Positions 43,791-51,446 of a stretch of DNA of 64,000 nucleotides are shown here, in pieces; the stretch's first letter is position 1, and each line of letters starts with the position of its first letter. The position numbers and the translations under genes are program-made. Origin of the DNA: an uncultured Treponema sp. GTDB taxonomy: Bacteria > Spirochaetota > Spirochaetia > Treponematales > Treponemataceae. The DNA is taken from the NCBI GenBank assembly GCA_945877425.1, contig CAMCRZ010000004.1, forward strand, positions 1 through 64,000. The letters run 5' to 3'. Below the pieces are notes generated by a model. It ran no database searches. It was given only the letters and a program-made list of their open reading frames with translations, and was not told where the DNA came from.

Positions 43791-45089
43791 ATGGCAGTAA
43801 ACACAGTCGGTGATTTTATAAAAAGCGTTTTTCCTACTCTTATAAACAAAAAAAAGAGCGTTTTTTCAGCCTTGTTTGCGAACGATTCAAAAACAGGAAC
43901 GATAGAAACGATTTTCAATGAACTTGAAGAGACCAGGAAAGTATGGGAAATAGATAGCGCGAACATCTACAATCAGACTGGAGAGCAGCTTGAAAAAACA
44001 CTCGCCTTGTTTTCTGTTTTGGAGCGCGTCAATTCAGACACAGACCATACGATTTTAGCGCGTCTTAGACTTCTTTTTTACCGCAACGGCGATAAAGTAT
44101 GGGGCGACAAGTGGAACATTCTCAATCTGTTTAAGACATTCTTCAATAGTGAGAATGTTTGGCTTATAAACAATACGGACGATGAAAACTTGCTTATAAA
44201 CGGCGACTTTGAGAATCAAGACGCATGGGTTCTTACAGACGGCGCAAGTTATGAGCGCGAAGCGAGGTTTGAAGGAACGACAGGTATTCTTTTCAATTCT
44301 TCCGGAACTTTGGAACAGACTGTAAATGTAAACGCAAAAACCGTTTATTTTTTACACTTCTTTTTGAAGGGGAATGTAAGGGTAAAAATAACGGACAATA
44401 ACGGTCGCTATTGGATTCCGGAAGGCTATACCGGAGCATGGGGCAACACGGAGCATTGGACTTCTTTTGCAAGTAATGATTGGTGCAACCGTTCCATGTT
44501 CTTTATAAACGACAGTCGCGTTTCAAGCGTTACGGTTACTTTTGGATATGAGACAGGGCATTTCGGTTTTGTTGATTATGTACGCTTGAACAAGAAAACA
44601 AAAGCGTCAACTTTCAGTCTTATTGCAGTTTTTGAGGGAACTACAACAGATGATACGGCTAATCTTGCACCTGGAACAAACGACCCTATTGTGGCGCATG
44701 ATTATGACCACATGATGTATGGCTCACCGGGCAACGCAGACGCAACACAGGACGCACAGGGGGTAAGTTATCTTGATGATGAAAATACGGCGGCGATAAC
44801 GGAAGATGTGTCGCCTACGGTTCACGGCGGAAACAGTGATGTCGAGCCTATGGAAGGTTACGACAATATGACTTATTTGGACGAACAGAAGGCTCTTGCG
44901 CCGGATAGTCCGGTAGGTTATGACGGACACAAAACCGTGGACTACGAGAAAATGTCGTACTTTGACAACGCTTTTCTTTTTGGCAGAGGCGGATTGAAAG
45001 AGTTGTATCAAGGAATAATGGATATAGTTCAACCGGCGGGAGTTACTTCCTTCATTGAATTATTAACTAGGGAAACTGATGTTCAGTAA
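43791..45089 (+). CDS. tail protein I-like wedge with carbohydrate-binding-like insertion
   Basis: Residues 1-125 and 395-432 resemble the gpI/gp48 type (VWEIDSANIYNQTGEQLEKT ... WNILNLFKTFF). Residues 130-265 form a beta-sandwich like CBM4/9-type modules (LLINGDFENQDAWVLTDGAS; RYWIPEGYTGAWGN; FGFVDYVRLNKK). Residues 285-390 have three or four copies of a D-x-MxY motif. The binding-type insertion may help fix the tail fibre or touch glycan. It directly precedes the DGR target gene. Confidence 0.65.
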   Translation: MAVNTVGDFIKSVFPTLINKKKSVFSALFANDSKTGTIETIFNELEETRKVWEIDSANIYNQTGEQLEKTLALFSVLERVNSDTDHTILARLRLLFYRNGDKVWGDKWNILNLFKTFFNSENVWLINNTDDENLLINGDFENQDAWVLTDGASYEREARFEGTTGILFNSSGTLEQTVNVNAKTVYFLHFFLKGNVRVKITDNNGRYWIPEGYTGAWGNTEHWTSFASNDWCNRSMFFINDSRVSSVTVTFGYETGHFGFVDYVRLNKKTKASTFSLIAVFEGTTTDDTANLAPGTNDPIVAHDYDHMMYGSPGNADATQDAQGVSYLDDENTAAITEDVSPTVHGGNSDVEPMEGYDNMTYLDEQKALAPDSPVGYDGHKTVDYEKMSYFDNAFLFGRGGLKELYQGIMDIVQPAGVTSFIELLTRETDVQ

Positions 45090-45115
45090 ATCATTTTATT
45101 AAGGAGATAAAAGTA

Positions 45116-47635
45116 ATGGCTAACTTTAAGACCGCTATTGCAGCGGAAAATGAAATCTTAAAAGCAACAGATGTTACTTTTGGCTACGATTCGGCAATAG
45201 ATAATATTGCCGTAGCGATGTTGGCGGTGTTGTCCGGAGCGGATAACAATTTTGTTATTGGCGGCAAGGTAACGCCTTATGGTAATGGCGGCTTGAATGT
45301 TTCTATCGCGCCTATTTTCTCTTTGAATGTGGCAAAAGAAAGCGTTGTCGCAGAAACAGAGATTACAGAGCCGGTAAGTTTTGAGGAAGCTGATTCTTCT
45401 CTTGACCGCATTGATATTGTGGAGGTGCGCGCGAAAGAAACTACCTACGATGTACAGACACGCGCTATCAATGACCCTACAAGCGGTACAAAATCATACC
45501 AGGAAATGGCAACTAAAAAGAAAATTACTCTTGAAGTTGTCGTAAAGAAGGGTTCAAACGGTTCAGCAAGCGCGCCGGCGACAGATAGCGGATTCGTAAA
45601 GATTGCGGAAGTTATCATTCCGGCGGGAACTACAAACATTACCGAAGAATTGATTAAGAACATCACCGCAAGAAAAAGCGGTGTTGAAAATGAAGATTGG
45701 ACGGCTGACAAGGATAAGACATTCAACCCTGGTTATCTTTCCGAAATCTTCTACAATTTCCTTGTTGCTCACAATGAGGACGGAAGCCATAAAAACAAGG
45801 TTATTAAATCAAATAACATTGACTTTGGAACAGGTTCGGCACAGGTTAAGGGTTCTGATATTCCTTCCGCAAGCAGTCTTACAATTCACGGCACGGACTA
45901 CGATTCACAGACAAGTCTTACCGCTCTTGTAAGCGCGCTTGTAGCCAATGTAAACGCGCTTTACGGCTATTCAAACGACATTCTTTCAAGATTCTCATTT
46001 ATTGAAGATTTGCCGGTGGCTTGTTCAACCGAAAATATTGATGTGGTTACAGGCGGCCCGGCTACTATTGACGGCATTGTGGTATCAGAAGGACAGTTGG
46101 TTTTCTTGAAAAATCAGACCAACGCAAAGGAAAACGGACTTTGGGAAGTTCAGTCCGGAGCATGGAACAGATATACAGGTTATACCGCTGACAACTCCAT
46201 GACACACAAGTTTATTGTCATTACCGCCGGAACTACAAATAAGGGCAAGATTTTCTACCTTAACGGTGATTCTTACACCTTGGGAACAAGCGAACTCAAT
46301 TTTGTTGAAAGCAAACTTTCCTACAACCTTTTGCCTTTTACATTTATGGTTCGCGACAAGTTTGGACGCGCTAAAGTCGCAGCTCCAAAAGACGAAGACG
46401 ACATCGCGCGTTATTATGAAGTTCACCGCGAACTTGCAAGAAATAGCGGAACAAATGGCGTTGGTTTTCCATTCGGTAAAGAGCGTTTCTTGACTTTTGA
46501 TTTTGCGGACAGTGCGCATAAGTCATTGAAAATCAAAAAAGACACTCATCTCCGACTTGACATCATTGCAGACGGCGTAACAGAAAAGCGTTGGTTCGAT
46601 GTAGACGCAGATACAGTATTCGATGTATCAACAGATATGCAGACCGCGGCTGACGCAAGTTCTACAAGAACAGGACAGTTAAACGGACGCGATTACTTTG
46701 TTTACCTTGTGCCGGAAGGAACAGGCGTTAAACTTGTTGTTTCTTGCAATTCAACATATCCTAACGATATTGACGCAAATTACAATGCAAACAACACACG
46801 CAAAATCGGACAGTTCTCTACATTGTGCGTAGACGCGGGCGATTCTTTACAGGGAAAAATTGCAGCAGCTCCGGGAACAGAGACCGTCGGCGGAAAGTAT
46901 TTGCTCAAACAGTATGACGCTGACGATGAAGACGGATTCTACGACTTCTATAACAAAAACATTGTTTCCGTTACAACAGGAACTTACTACGATGTTCTTG
47001 TCGTAGAACACCCGCTTGCCGGTTTCAAAGCCGGAGACATCTTGCCTGAATCTGTATGGTGTTTGTCTTTTAGACCTCATTCAGACGGCGCGGGAATGGT
47101 TTATGATGTAGACACTGACATTGCAGCCGACATTTACTTGCAGAGCGGTAAAGGAAAGTTGACATCAAGCGTTTACGGCGGAACAATCACCGATAAAAGA
47201 CCTCAGCAGAATCACCAGGACGACATGAGACAGGTAAGAAAGCGTCTTTTGTTTGATAACGAGTTTGCAAGCATTGCAAGCGGTTCTAACGAAGGCACTA
47301 ACATCTACGGTTCAGCAGACCCTGGAACTACCGGCGGACACAAAGATACCGCTAAAAGACGCATGATTTCCTTTATCGGTTGTGAAGACTGTTGCGGCGC
47401 TATGTGGCAGTGGGCAGAAGATTGCGGCCCGGCGGGCGGAAGTGGAGCTTCTGTATATGACGGACAGGGCAACTTCGGTAAGATGTATGGAACTTGCTAT
47501 GGCTTGCTTTTCGGCGGTGCTTGGAATTTTGCGGCGGGTTGCGGTTCTCGCAGTTGCGATGCGGTTAGTGCGCGGTCGGGTGCGGATGACAATCTCGGCG
47601 GACGCGGTGCGAGCCGAGTTGTCCGCAGAGCGTAA
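45116..47635 (+). CDS. DGR target: receptor-binding tail protein with C-type-lectin-like tip
   Basis: The 839-residue protein ends the tail operon. The N-terminal 400 residues are beta-rich fibre-like sequence. The last 120 or so residues have the C-lectin/formylglycine-type pattern used by DGR targets: ISFIGCEDCCGAMWQWAEDC, then the variable segment from residue 796 (GLLFGGAWNF) to about 832, and a short tail. VR codons sit where the template has AAT. Diversified sites would be at the ligand surface. It would recognise the host receptor; the receptor is unknown. Confidence 0.9.
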   Translation: MANFKTAIAAENEILKATDVTFGYDSAIDNIAVAMLAVLSGADNNFVIGGKVTPYGNGGLNVSIAPIFSLNVAKESVVAETEITEPVSFEEADSSLDRIDIVEVRAKETTYDVQTRAINDPTSGTKSYQEMATKKKITLEVVVKKGSNGSASAPATDSGFVKIAEVIIPAGTTNITEELIKNITARKSGVENEDWTADKDKTFNPGYLSEIFYNFLVAHNEDGSHKNKVIKSNNIDFGTGSAQVKGSDIPSASSLTIHGTDYDSQTSLTALVSALVANVNALYGYSNDILSRFSFIEDLPVACSTENIDVVTGGPATIDGIVVSEGQLVFLKNQTNAKENGLWEVQSGAWNRYTGYTADNSMTHKFIVITAGTTNKGKIFYLNGDSYTLGTSELNFVESKLSYNLLPFTFMVRDKFGRAKVAAPKDEDDIARYYEVHRELARNSGTNGVGFPFGKERFLTFDFADSAHKSLKIKKDTHLRLDIIADGVTEKRWFDVDADTVFDVSTDMQTAADASSTRTGQLNGRDYFVYLVPEGTGVKLVVSCNSTYPNDIDANYNANNTRKIGQFSTLCVDAGDSLQGKIAAAPGTETVGGKYLLKQYDADDEDGFYDFYNKNIVSVTTGTYYDVLVVEHPLAGFKAGDILPESVWCLSFRPHSDGAGMVYDVDTDIAADIYLQSGKGKLTSSVYGGTITDKRPQQNHQDDMRQVRKRLLFDNEFASIASGSNEGTNIYGSADPGTTGGHKDTAKRRMISFIGCEDCCGAMWQWAEDCGPAGGSGASVYDGQGNFGKMYGTCYGLLFGGAWNFAAGCGSRSCDAVSARSGADDNLGGRGASRVVRRA
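47500..47612 (+). repeat. DGR variable repeat (VR)
   Basis: This 113-base repeat at the 3' end of the tail-protein gene aligns without gaps to the template at 47776-47888. Fifteen differences fall at template adenines (VR positions 47519, 47520, 47528, 47529, 47537, 47538, 47558, 47564, 47565, 47568, 47579, 47580, 47582, 47585, 47594). One is C-to-T at 47555. The last 18 bases are identical and GC-rich, the expected initiation-of-homing end. Confidence 0.95.
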
Positions 47636-47714
47636 ACCGTCAATCGTTACTCGGACGCAAAATTGGAGACAGAATCCTAAGTGTGTTTGAGTAGCGGTTT
47701 TGTAGTGGAAATAT

Positions 47715-47746
47715 CCTTATTGCGGAGCGACAGTTCCGCAATAAGG
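47715..47746 (+). other. perfect 12-bp hairpin between VR and TR
   Basis: CCTTATTGCGGA (47715-47726) pairs fully with TCCGCAATAAGG (47735-47746) over an 8-base loop. DGRs often need a hairpin or cruciform after VR for efficient target recognition. This one lies about 100 bases past VR, farther than in the best-known case. It could also be an ordinary transcript-end structure, though no T-run follows. Confidence 0.7.
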
Positions 47747-47775
47747 TTAATATTTTAGGTTAAGGGTTGAATTAT

Positions 47776-47888
47776 TGGCTTGCTTTTCGGCGGTAATTGG
47801 AATAATGCGGCGAATTGCGGTTCTCGCAGTCGCAATGCGAATAATGCGCGGTCGAATACGAATGACAATATCGGCGGACGCGGTGCGA
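47776..47888 (+). repeat. DGR template repeat (TR)
   Basis: The TR keeps an open frame matching VR and holds ten AAT codons, eight of which are changed in VR. AAT is the usual DGR template codon, because adenine mutagenesis of it cannot create a stop. About 160 bases separate it from the RT start, a spacer length similar to that needed for cDNA synthesis in the model DGR. The gap from 47636 to 48048 holds no gene, only the hairpins and the TR. Confidence 0.95.
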
Positions 47889-47949
47889 TACGGAATATGT
47901 CAATGTAAACTCCTATACAGGTGCGACAACTCCGGCTGAATCCTTGACC

Positions 47950-48035
47950 TTGGCGGAACGCCAAAACACAAAAAGGAGTGGTAGGACAGTTAGTAGCCTG
48001 AAACGGCAAATATTGCCCTATCAATATTTTTTTTT
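47950..48035 (+). terminator. hairpins and T-run between TR and RT
   Basis: TTGGCG/CGCCAA (47950-47964) is a small stem. AATATTG (48009-48015) pairs with CAATATT (48022-48028) and runs into nine T's, just before the RT ribosome site TTAGGA. It may set the 3' end of the template RNA and lower RT expression. Confidence 0.65.
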
Positions 48036-48048
48036 AGGAATTGAAAAA

Positions 48049-49056
48049 ATGAAGTCTTACGGTGGAAATTTATTTGAATCCATAGTAGAAAAAGACAATT
48101 TTATAGTCGCGCAAAAGTTATCGAGACAGGGAAAATCGAACAGAAAAGAAATTAAGATTTTTGAAGCGAATCTTGATAAAAACCTGGAAGAAGTTCGGCA
48201 GCTTGTTATAGACAAAAAGTTTCATACGGCAAAATACAGAAGCAAGAAGATATTTGAGCCAAAAGAAAGAATCATTTACATCTTGCCATACGCTCCGGAT
48301 AGGATTGTGCAACACGCAATTATGAATATCTTAGTTCCTTACATGGAAAGGATGTTTATTGCTGACAGTTACGCTTGCATTACAGGGAGAGGACAAACTA
48401 GAGCAAGTTTAAGAACTATGCAAGCGGTAAGAAGAAATAAGTATTGCTTAAAATGCGATATTCACCACTTTTACCCTTCTATCAATCAGAATATTTTATC
48501 ACAGATGTATCATAAAAAGTTTAGAGACAAGGACTTTTTATATCTAATGGACGACATTATTTTTAGTTTTCCCGGCGGTTATAACTGTCCTATTGGCAAT
48601 TATACAAGCCAATGGAACGGCAATTTTTACCTCACTCCGCTTGACGAATTTTGCAAGCATGAATTGAAAATAAAAGATTATATACGTTATTGCGATGATT
48701 TCTTATTATTTGGAGATGATAAGTCTTATTTGCATGAGTGCAGAAAGCGCATTGAGGATTTTATTGGAAAATATGAATTGACGTATTCAAAGGCTGACGT
48801 ATTCAGTGTAAAGCAAGGTATTGATTTTTGCGGTTACCGGCATTTTGACAATTATATTTTATTGCGAAAATCTACCGCGAAAAAAGAAATAAAACGCTTA
48901 AAAGAACTTCCTGGAGAGTTTGAAAGCGGTTTAATTACAAAGGATAAAATGCGCTCTACAATCGACAGTATGATAGGTTGGCAGAAACACGCCAATACTC
49001 ATAACTTACAGATTGCAACGGACATAGATTTTATAAGGAGAAAATATTGTGCTTAA
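48049..49056 (+). CDS. DGR reverse transcriptase
   Basis: I choose ATG 48049, with TTAGGA 14 bases before it, over the TTG at 47944; this gives 335 residues, typical for DGR enzymes. Landmarks are LKCDIHHFYPSI near residue 136, the DGR-type motif IGNYTSQWNGNFYL near 182, and the catalytic IRYCDDFLLFG near 214. The SQ in the second motif separates DGR RTs from group II intron and retron enzymes. No maturase or endonuclease domain follows. It copies the TR RNA into error-prone cDNA that replaces VR. The stop overlaps the next gene. Confidence 0.95.
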   Translation: MKSYGGNLFESIVEKDNFIVAQKLSRQGKSNRKEIKIFEANLDKNLEEVRQLVIDKKFHTAKYRSKKIFEPKERIIYILPYAPDRIVQHAIMNILVPYMERMFIADSYACITGRGQTRASLRTMQAVRRNKYCLKCDIHHFYPSINQNILSQMYHKKFRDKDFLYLMDDIIFSFPGGYNCPIGNYTSQWNGNFYLTPLDEFCKHELKIKDYIRYCDDFLLFGDDKSYLHECRKRIEDFIGKYELTYSKADVFSVKQGIDFCGYRHFDNYILLRKSTAKKEIKRLKELPGEFESGLITKDKMRSTIDSMIGWQKHANTHNLQIATDIDFIRRKYCA

Positions 49057-49348
49057 ATTCAGCGAGTTTGTAGAAGATGATGAAAAACCTATTGAAGGTG
49101 AGAAAGTCTCAATTACCAACATTTTGAACAAGGAAATTGTCATAACAAAATACAAAGTCCGAAATTCAAAATATAAAGACCGTTGCGACAAATGCGCCAC
49201 GGTTCAGTTTTACGAAGAATCTGACGAAAGAAAACGTATTTTCTTTACAGGTAGCGCGGTTATTATTGAGCAGCTTGAAAAATATGGCGAAAAAATACCG
49301 TTTATGACTACCGTAACGAAGATTGATAAATATTTTACTTTAACATAA
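49049..49348 (+). CDS. small OB-fold-like protein coupled to the RT
   Basis: GTG 49049 follows AAGGAG and overlaps the end of the RT gene. The 99-residue product has KDRCDKCATVQFYEESDERK with a CxxC, then FFTGSAVIIEQLEKYGEKIP and VTKIDKYFTL. This is a beta-rich pattern found in small single-strand-binding-like phage proteins. It could hold cDNA or template RNA. It is not similar by eye to the helical Avd. The role in the DGR is an inference from coupling. Confidence 0.6.
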   Translation: MLKFSEFVEDDEKPIEGEKVSITNILNKEIVITKYKVRNSKYKDRCDKCATVQFYEESDERKRIFFTGSAVIIEQLEKYGEKIPFMTTVTKIDKYFTLT

Positions 49349-49367
49349 TTAAAGGGAGTAAATAATT

Positions 49368-49682
49368 ATGAGAGGTTTTCCAACAGTATTTGCGACAAAA
49401 CAGGATTACATAAACTGTATGTCTATGTACCCGGAAGAAACAAAAAGAGCATTAAGACGGTTGCTTGCAGACCGTTTTAATTGGGAAAAGGTAAAGGAAC
49501 TTTCCTCAAAAAGCAAGGGCAAGGAAGATTCTACCCATGCAATAATCGCACAGGAAAGGACTGACGAAAAAACAGGCGAAAAAATTGAATATTTCGTGCA
49601 GCTTGAAAAGAAAGAGGATTCAAATGCACGTCTTTTTCAACTTGGTTTTACCGTAAAGGAAGTGGAAGGACTTATAAAATAA
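49368..49682 (+). CDS. 104-residue DGR-adjacent protein
   Basis: ATG 49368 follows AAGGGAG. The product begins MRGFPTVFATKQDYINCMSM, then has DRFNWEKVKELSSKSKGKED and ends LFQLGFTVKEVEGLIK. I recall similar proteins near DGR reverse transcriptases but cannot confirm this. It closes the RT operon before a new promoter. Confidence 0.55.
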   Translation: MRGFPTVFATKQDYINCMSMYPEETKRALRRLLADRFNWEKVKELSSKSKGKEDSTHAIIAQERTDEKTGEKIEYFVQLEKKEDSNARLFQLGFTVKEVEGLIK

Positions 49683-49688
49683 GGTTTA

Positions 49689-49717
49689 TTTACACGGCAA
49701 AAGGGATAGTGTATAAT
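49689..49717 (+). promoter_or_regulatory. sigma70-type promoter before lysis-region genes
   Basis: TTTACA (49689-49694), 17 bases, TATAAT (49712-49717), beginning seven bases after the DGR operon's stop. A hairpin with T-run follows within 90 bases. Confidence 0.75.
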
Positions 49718-49753
49718 AAAATTATAAAATACAAGGTGTTAAATATCAATTTA

Positions 49754-49795
49754 AGCCGGTGTGAAGGTTGTTTGACTTTCCGCCGGCTTTTTTTA
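49754..49795 (+). terminator. hairpin and T-run before lysis-region genes
   Basis: AAGCCGGTG pairs with CGCCGGCTT (one wobble) and an inner GAAGG/CTTTC stem extends it. Seven T's follow. The next ribosome site, CGGAAGGAA, lies directly after. Confidence 0.8.
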
Positions 49796-49817
49796 TGCGC
49801 GCCGGAAGGAATACAAA

Positions 49818-50627
49818 ATGACAGATTTTATCACTAATTCAAGTCCTATAAATCTTATTATCGTAGGCGTTTTTTTGTTACTTATAATTTTCACTGTCGT
49901 CAAGGCTATAAAAGAATTGACACTTAAAGTCGGAAGTAACACACTCTCTTTTTCAAGCAAGAAAACACAGAACGACATCGTAAAGGTTGTCACTGATTAT
50001 GCTGATTTCAAATACAAGATTAAAGACGAACAGGCGGAAGGAATCAACGATTTGCACGAACAGGCAAAACGAGTTGTCGCAGTTCAGTTAGACCAATATA
50101 TCCGCCGTCTAACAAGTGATTATATTTCCATGCTTAGAGATACAAATAATGACACAAATATTACAGTCAATGTTTTCTCTCTCATGGTGCAGTTACTTTA
50201 CAACAAAATGTATAAGTTTTGCATGGATATTTATGAAAAAAATCATCTAAAAGATAAGACTGATATTGAACTAAAAGAACTTGCAGACATGGACTATATA
50301 CGGCTTTCTGACATTTTCCGTGAGTTTATGCGGGTAAATTGGTTTGATGAACTTGGAGACTATGAGCCGTTGCATAAAGTATGTGTAGGTGAAGAGCAGT
50401 TTGTCAAAAGTCTTGTCTTGCAGATTCTTACATCATTCCGCGATTTGAGCCGGCAAAAGTATGACCTTATTAACACTATAAATGACATTGATTGTAAAGT
50501 TAGAGAAAAGGTTCAATCTACCGGCAGCTTGCCAATAAACGCAATTTCAATTCTTTCAGATTTATACATTCCAGGAACAGGCTTAAACATGAACAGTGTA
50601 GAAAATTGGCTGAATATAACTAAATAA
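49818..50627 (+). CDS. membrane-anchored helical protein, unknown
   Basis: The 269-residue protein has one N-terminal span (INLIIVGVFLLLIIFTVVKA) and a long helical soluble domain with few special features. It begins the block before the holin-like gene. It could be a lysis regulator or superinfection factor. No family is recognised. Confidence 0.6.
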   Translation: MTDFITNSSPINLIIVGVFLLLIIFTVVKAIKELTLKVGSNTLSFSSKKTQNDIVKVVTDYADFKYKIKDEQAEGINDLHEQAKRVVAVQLDQYIRRLTSDYISMLRDTNNDTNITVNVFSLMVQLLYNKMYKFCMDIYEKNHLKDKTDIELKELADMDYIRLSDIFREFMRVNWFDELGDYEPLHKVCVGEEQFVKSLVLQILTSFRDLSRQKYDLINTINDIDCKVREKVQSTGSLPINAISILSDLYIPGTGLNMNSVENWLNITK

Positions 50628-50645
50628 ACAAGGGAGAAAAACGCT

Positions 50646-50999
50646 ATGGACGGAGAATCAACTACAAAATCTTACGAAGAATACGCAGAAGAAGAAAAGA
50701 AAGTTACTGAAAGCGCAGAAACTTCAAAAAAAACTGTCTCAACAAAAAAGAAGACAGGAAAGGCAAAAATCACATCTTTAATCGCACAGGCTTTAGCGGC
50801 AGTATGGATTGGACTTTGGAACTCTTTACAGTTTGCAAATATGCTTAAAACCGGCACTCACATTGAAGTAACGGACATTATTTTTTCCGGACTTTCGATT
50901 GCAGCTTGTTTCAGTCCGGTTTATTTCTCAATGATTATGGATAAAATCAAAAACATTCGTTTTGGCGACAAAAACGAAAATATAGAAATGGAACAGTAA
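50646..50999 (+). CDS. holin-like membrane protein
   Basis: The 117-residue protein has a charged Lys/Glu-rich N-terminus of 45 residues, then two hydrophobic spans (IAQALAAVWIGLWNSLQFAN; IIFSGLSIAACFSPVYFSMI) and a charged tail. This is a common holin form, and it lies directly before the candidate endolysin. GGGAGAAAAACGC precedes ATG 50646. Confidence 0.6.
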   Translation: MDGESTTKSYEEYAEEEKKVTESAETSKKTVSTKKKTGKAKITSLIAQALAAVWIGLWNSLQFANMLKTGTHIEVTDIIFSGLSIAACFSPVYFSMIMDKIKNIRFGDKNENIEMEQ

Positions 51000-51016
51000 T
51001 TTTATAGGGAGAAATT

Positions 51017-51433
51017 ATGCTGAGTAAACAGTTGATTGCAAAGAGAATCGGCGCAAGTGGTTGTTACTTCTTGTCTATCGTGTATCTTTGCGAAAAAAGA
51101 ACAGGGAAACAGATTGATGTTATCGCTCTTTACGACAAGGCTCTTTCTAGCGGTTGGATTGAATCAGATTGTTACATGGCAAAACCGGCTGATATGATTG
51201 CCTATCTTTTGGGAATTGACGCAAAAAGAGTTGATGTCCGCCATGAGACATTGAACTACAAGCCAAAGTCAAACGAAATGGAGATTACACGCTACGAAAA
51301 TCGCGCAACAGGAACTACTTACGCTCATTTTGTTTGTACAAAAGACGGCGCGGTAATTTACGACCCTTACGGAGCAAGTTCTACCGTTACGAACGGAAAA
51401 CCGGTTTCAAAAAGAATCATCACGATAAAATAA
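51017..51433 (+). CDS. C39-like cysteine peptidase, candidate endolysin
   Basis: The 138-residue protein has a papain-like order: RIGASGCYFLSIVYLCEK with the cysteine near residue 14, then YAHFVCTKDGAVIYDPYG with His near 110 and Asp near 121. This Cys...His...Asp triad fits bacteriocin-type (C39) and related peptidases. DUF261 proteins of Borrelia plasmids look similar as far as I remember. It lies between the holin-like and spanin-like genes, so cutting peptidoglycan is plausible. The substrate is inferred. Confidence 0.6.
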   Translation: MLSKQLIAKRIGASGCYFLSIVYLCEKRTGKQIDVIALYDKALSSGWIESDCYMAKPADMIAYLLGIDAKRVDVRHETLNYKPKSNEMEITRYENRATGTTYAHFVCTKDGAVIYDPYGASSTVTNGKPVSKRIITIK

Positions 51434-51446
51434 CGAGGGAAGGTGT

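Noticed and set aside
47382-47690. Plus-strand ORF across the VR in another frame
   Set aside because: It shadows the DGR target gene. The VR/TR differences keep sense in the main frame and AAT codons lie in that frame only.
47944-48048. N-terminal extension of the RT from TTG 47944
   Set aside because: The extra 35 residues read through hairpins and a T-run, have no ribosome site and lie outside the RT fold.
48049-49056. Group II intron or retron reverse transcriptase
   Set aside because: No maturase or endonuclease domain, no intron or msr/msd structure, and the SQ motif plus VR/TR pair point to a DGR.
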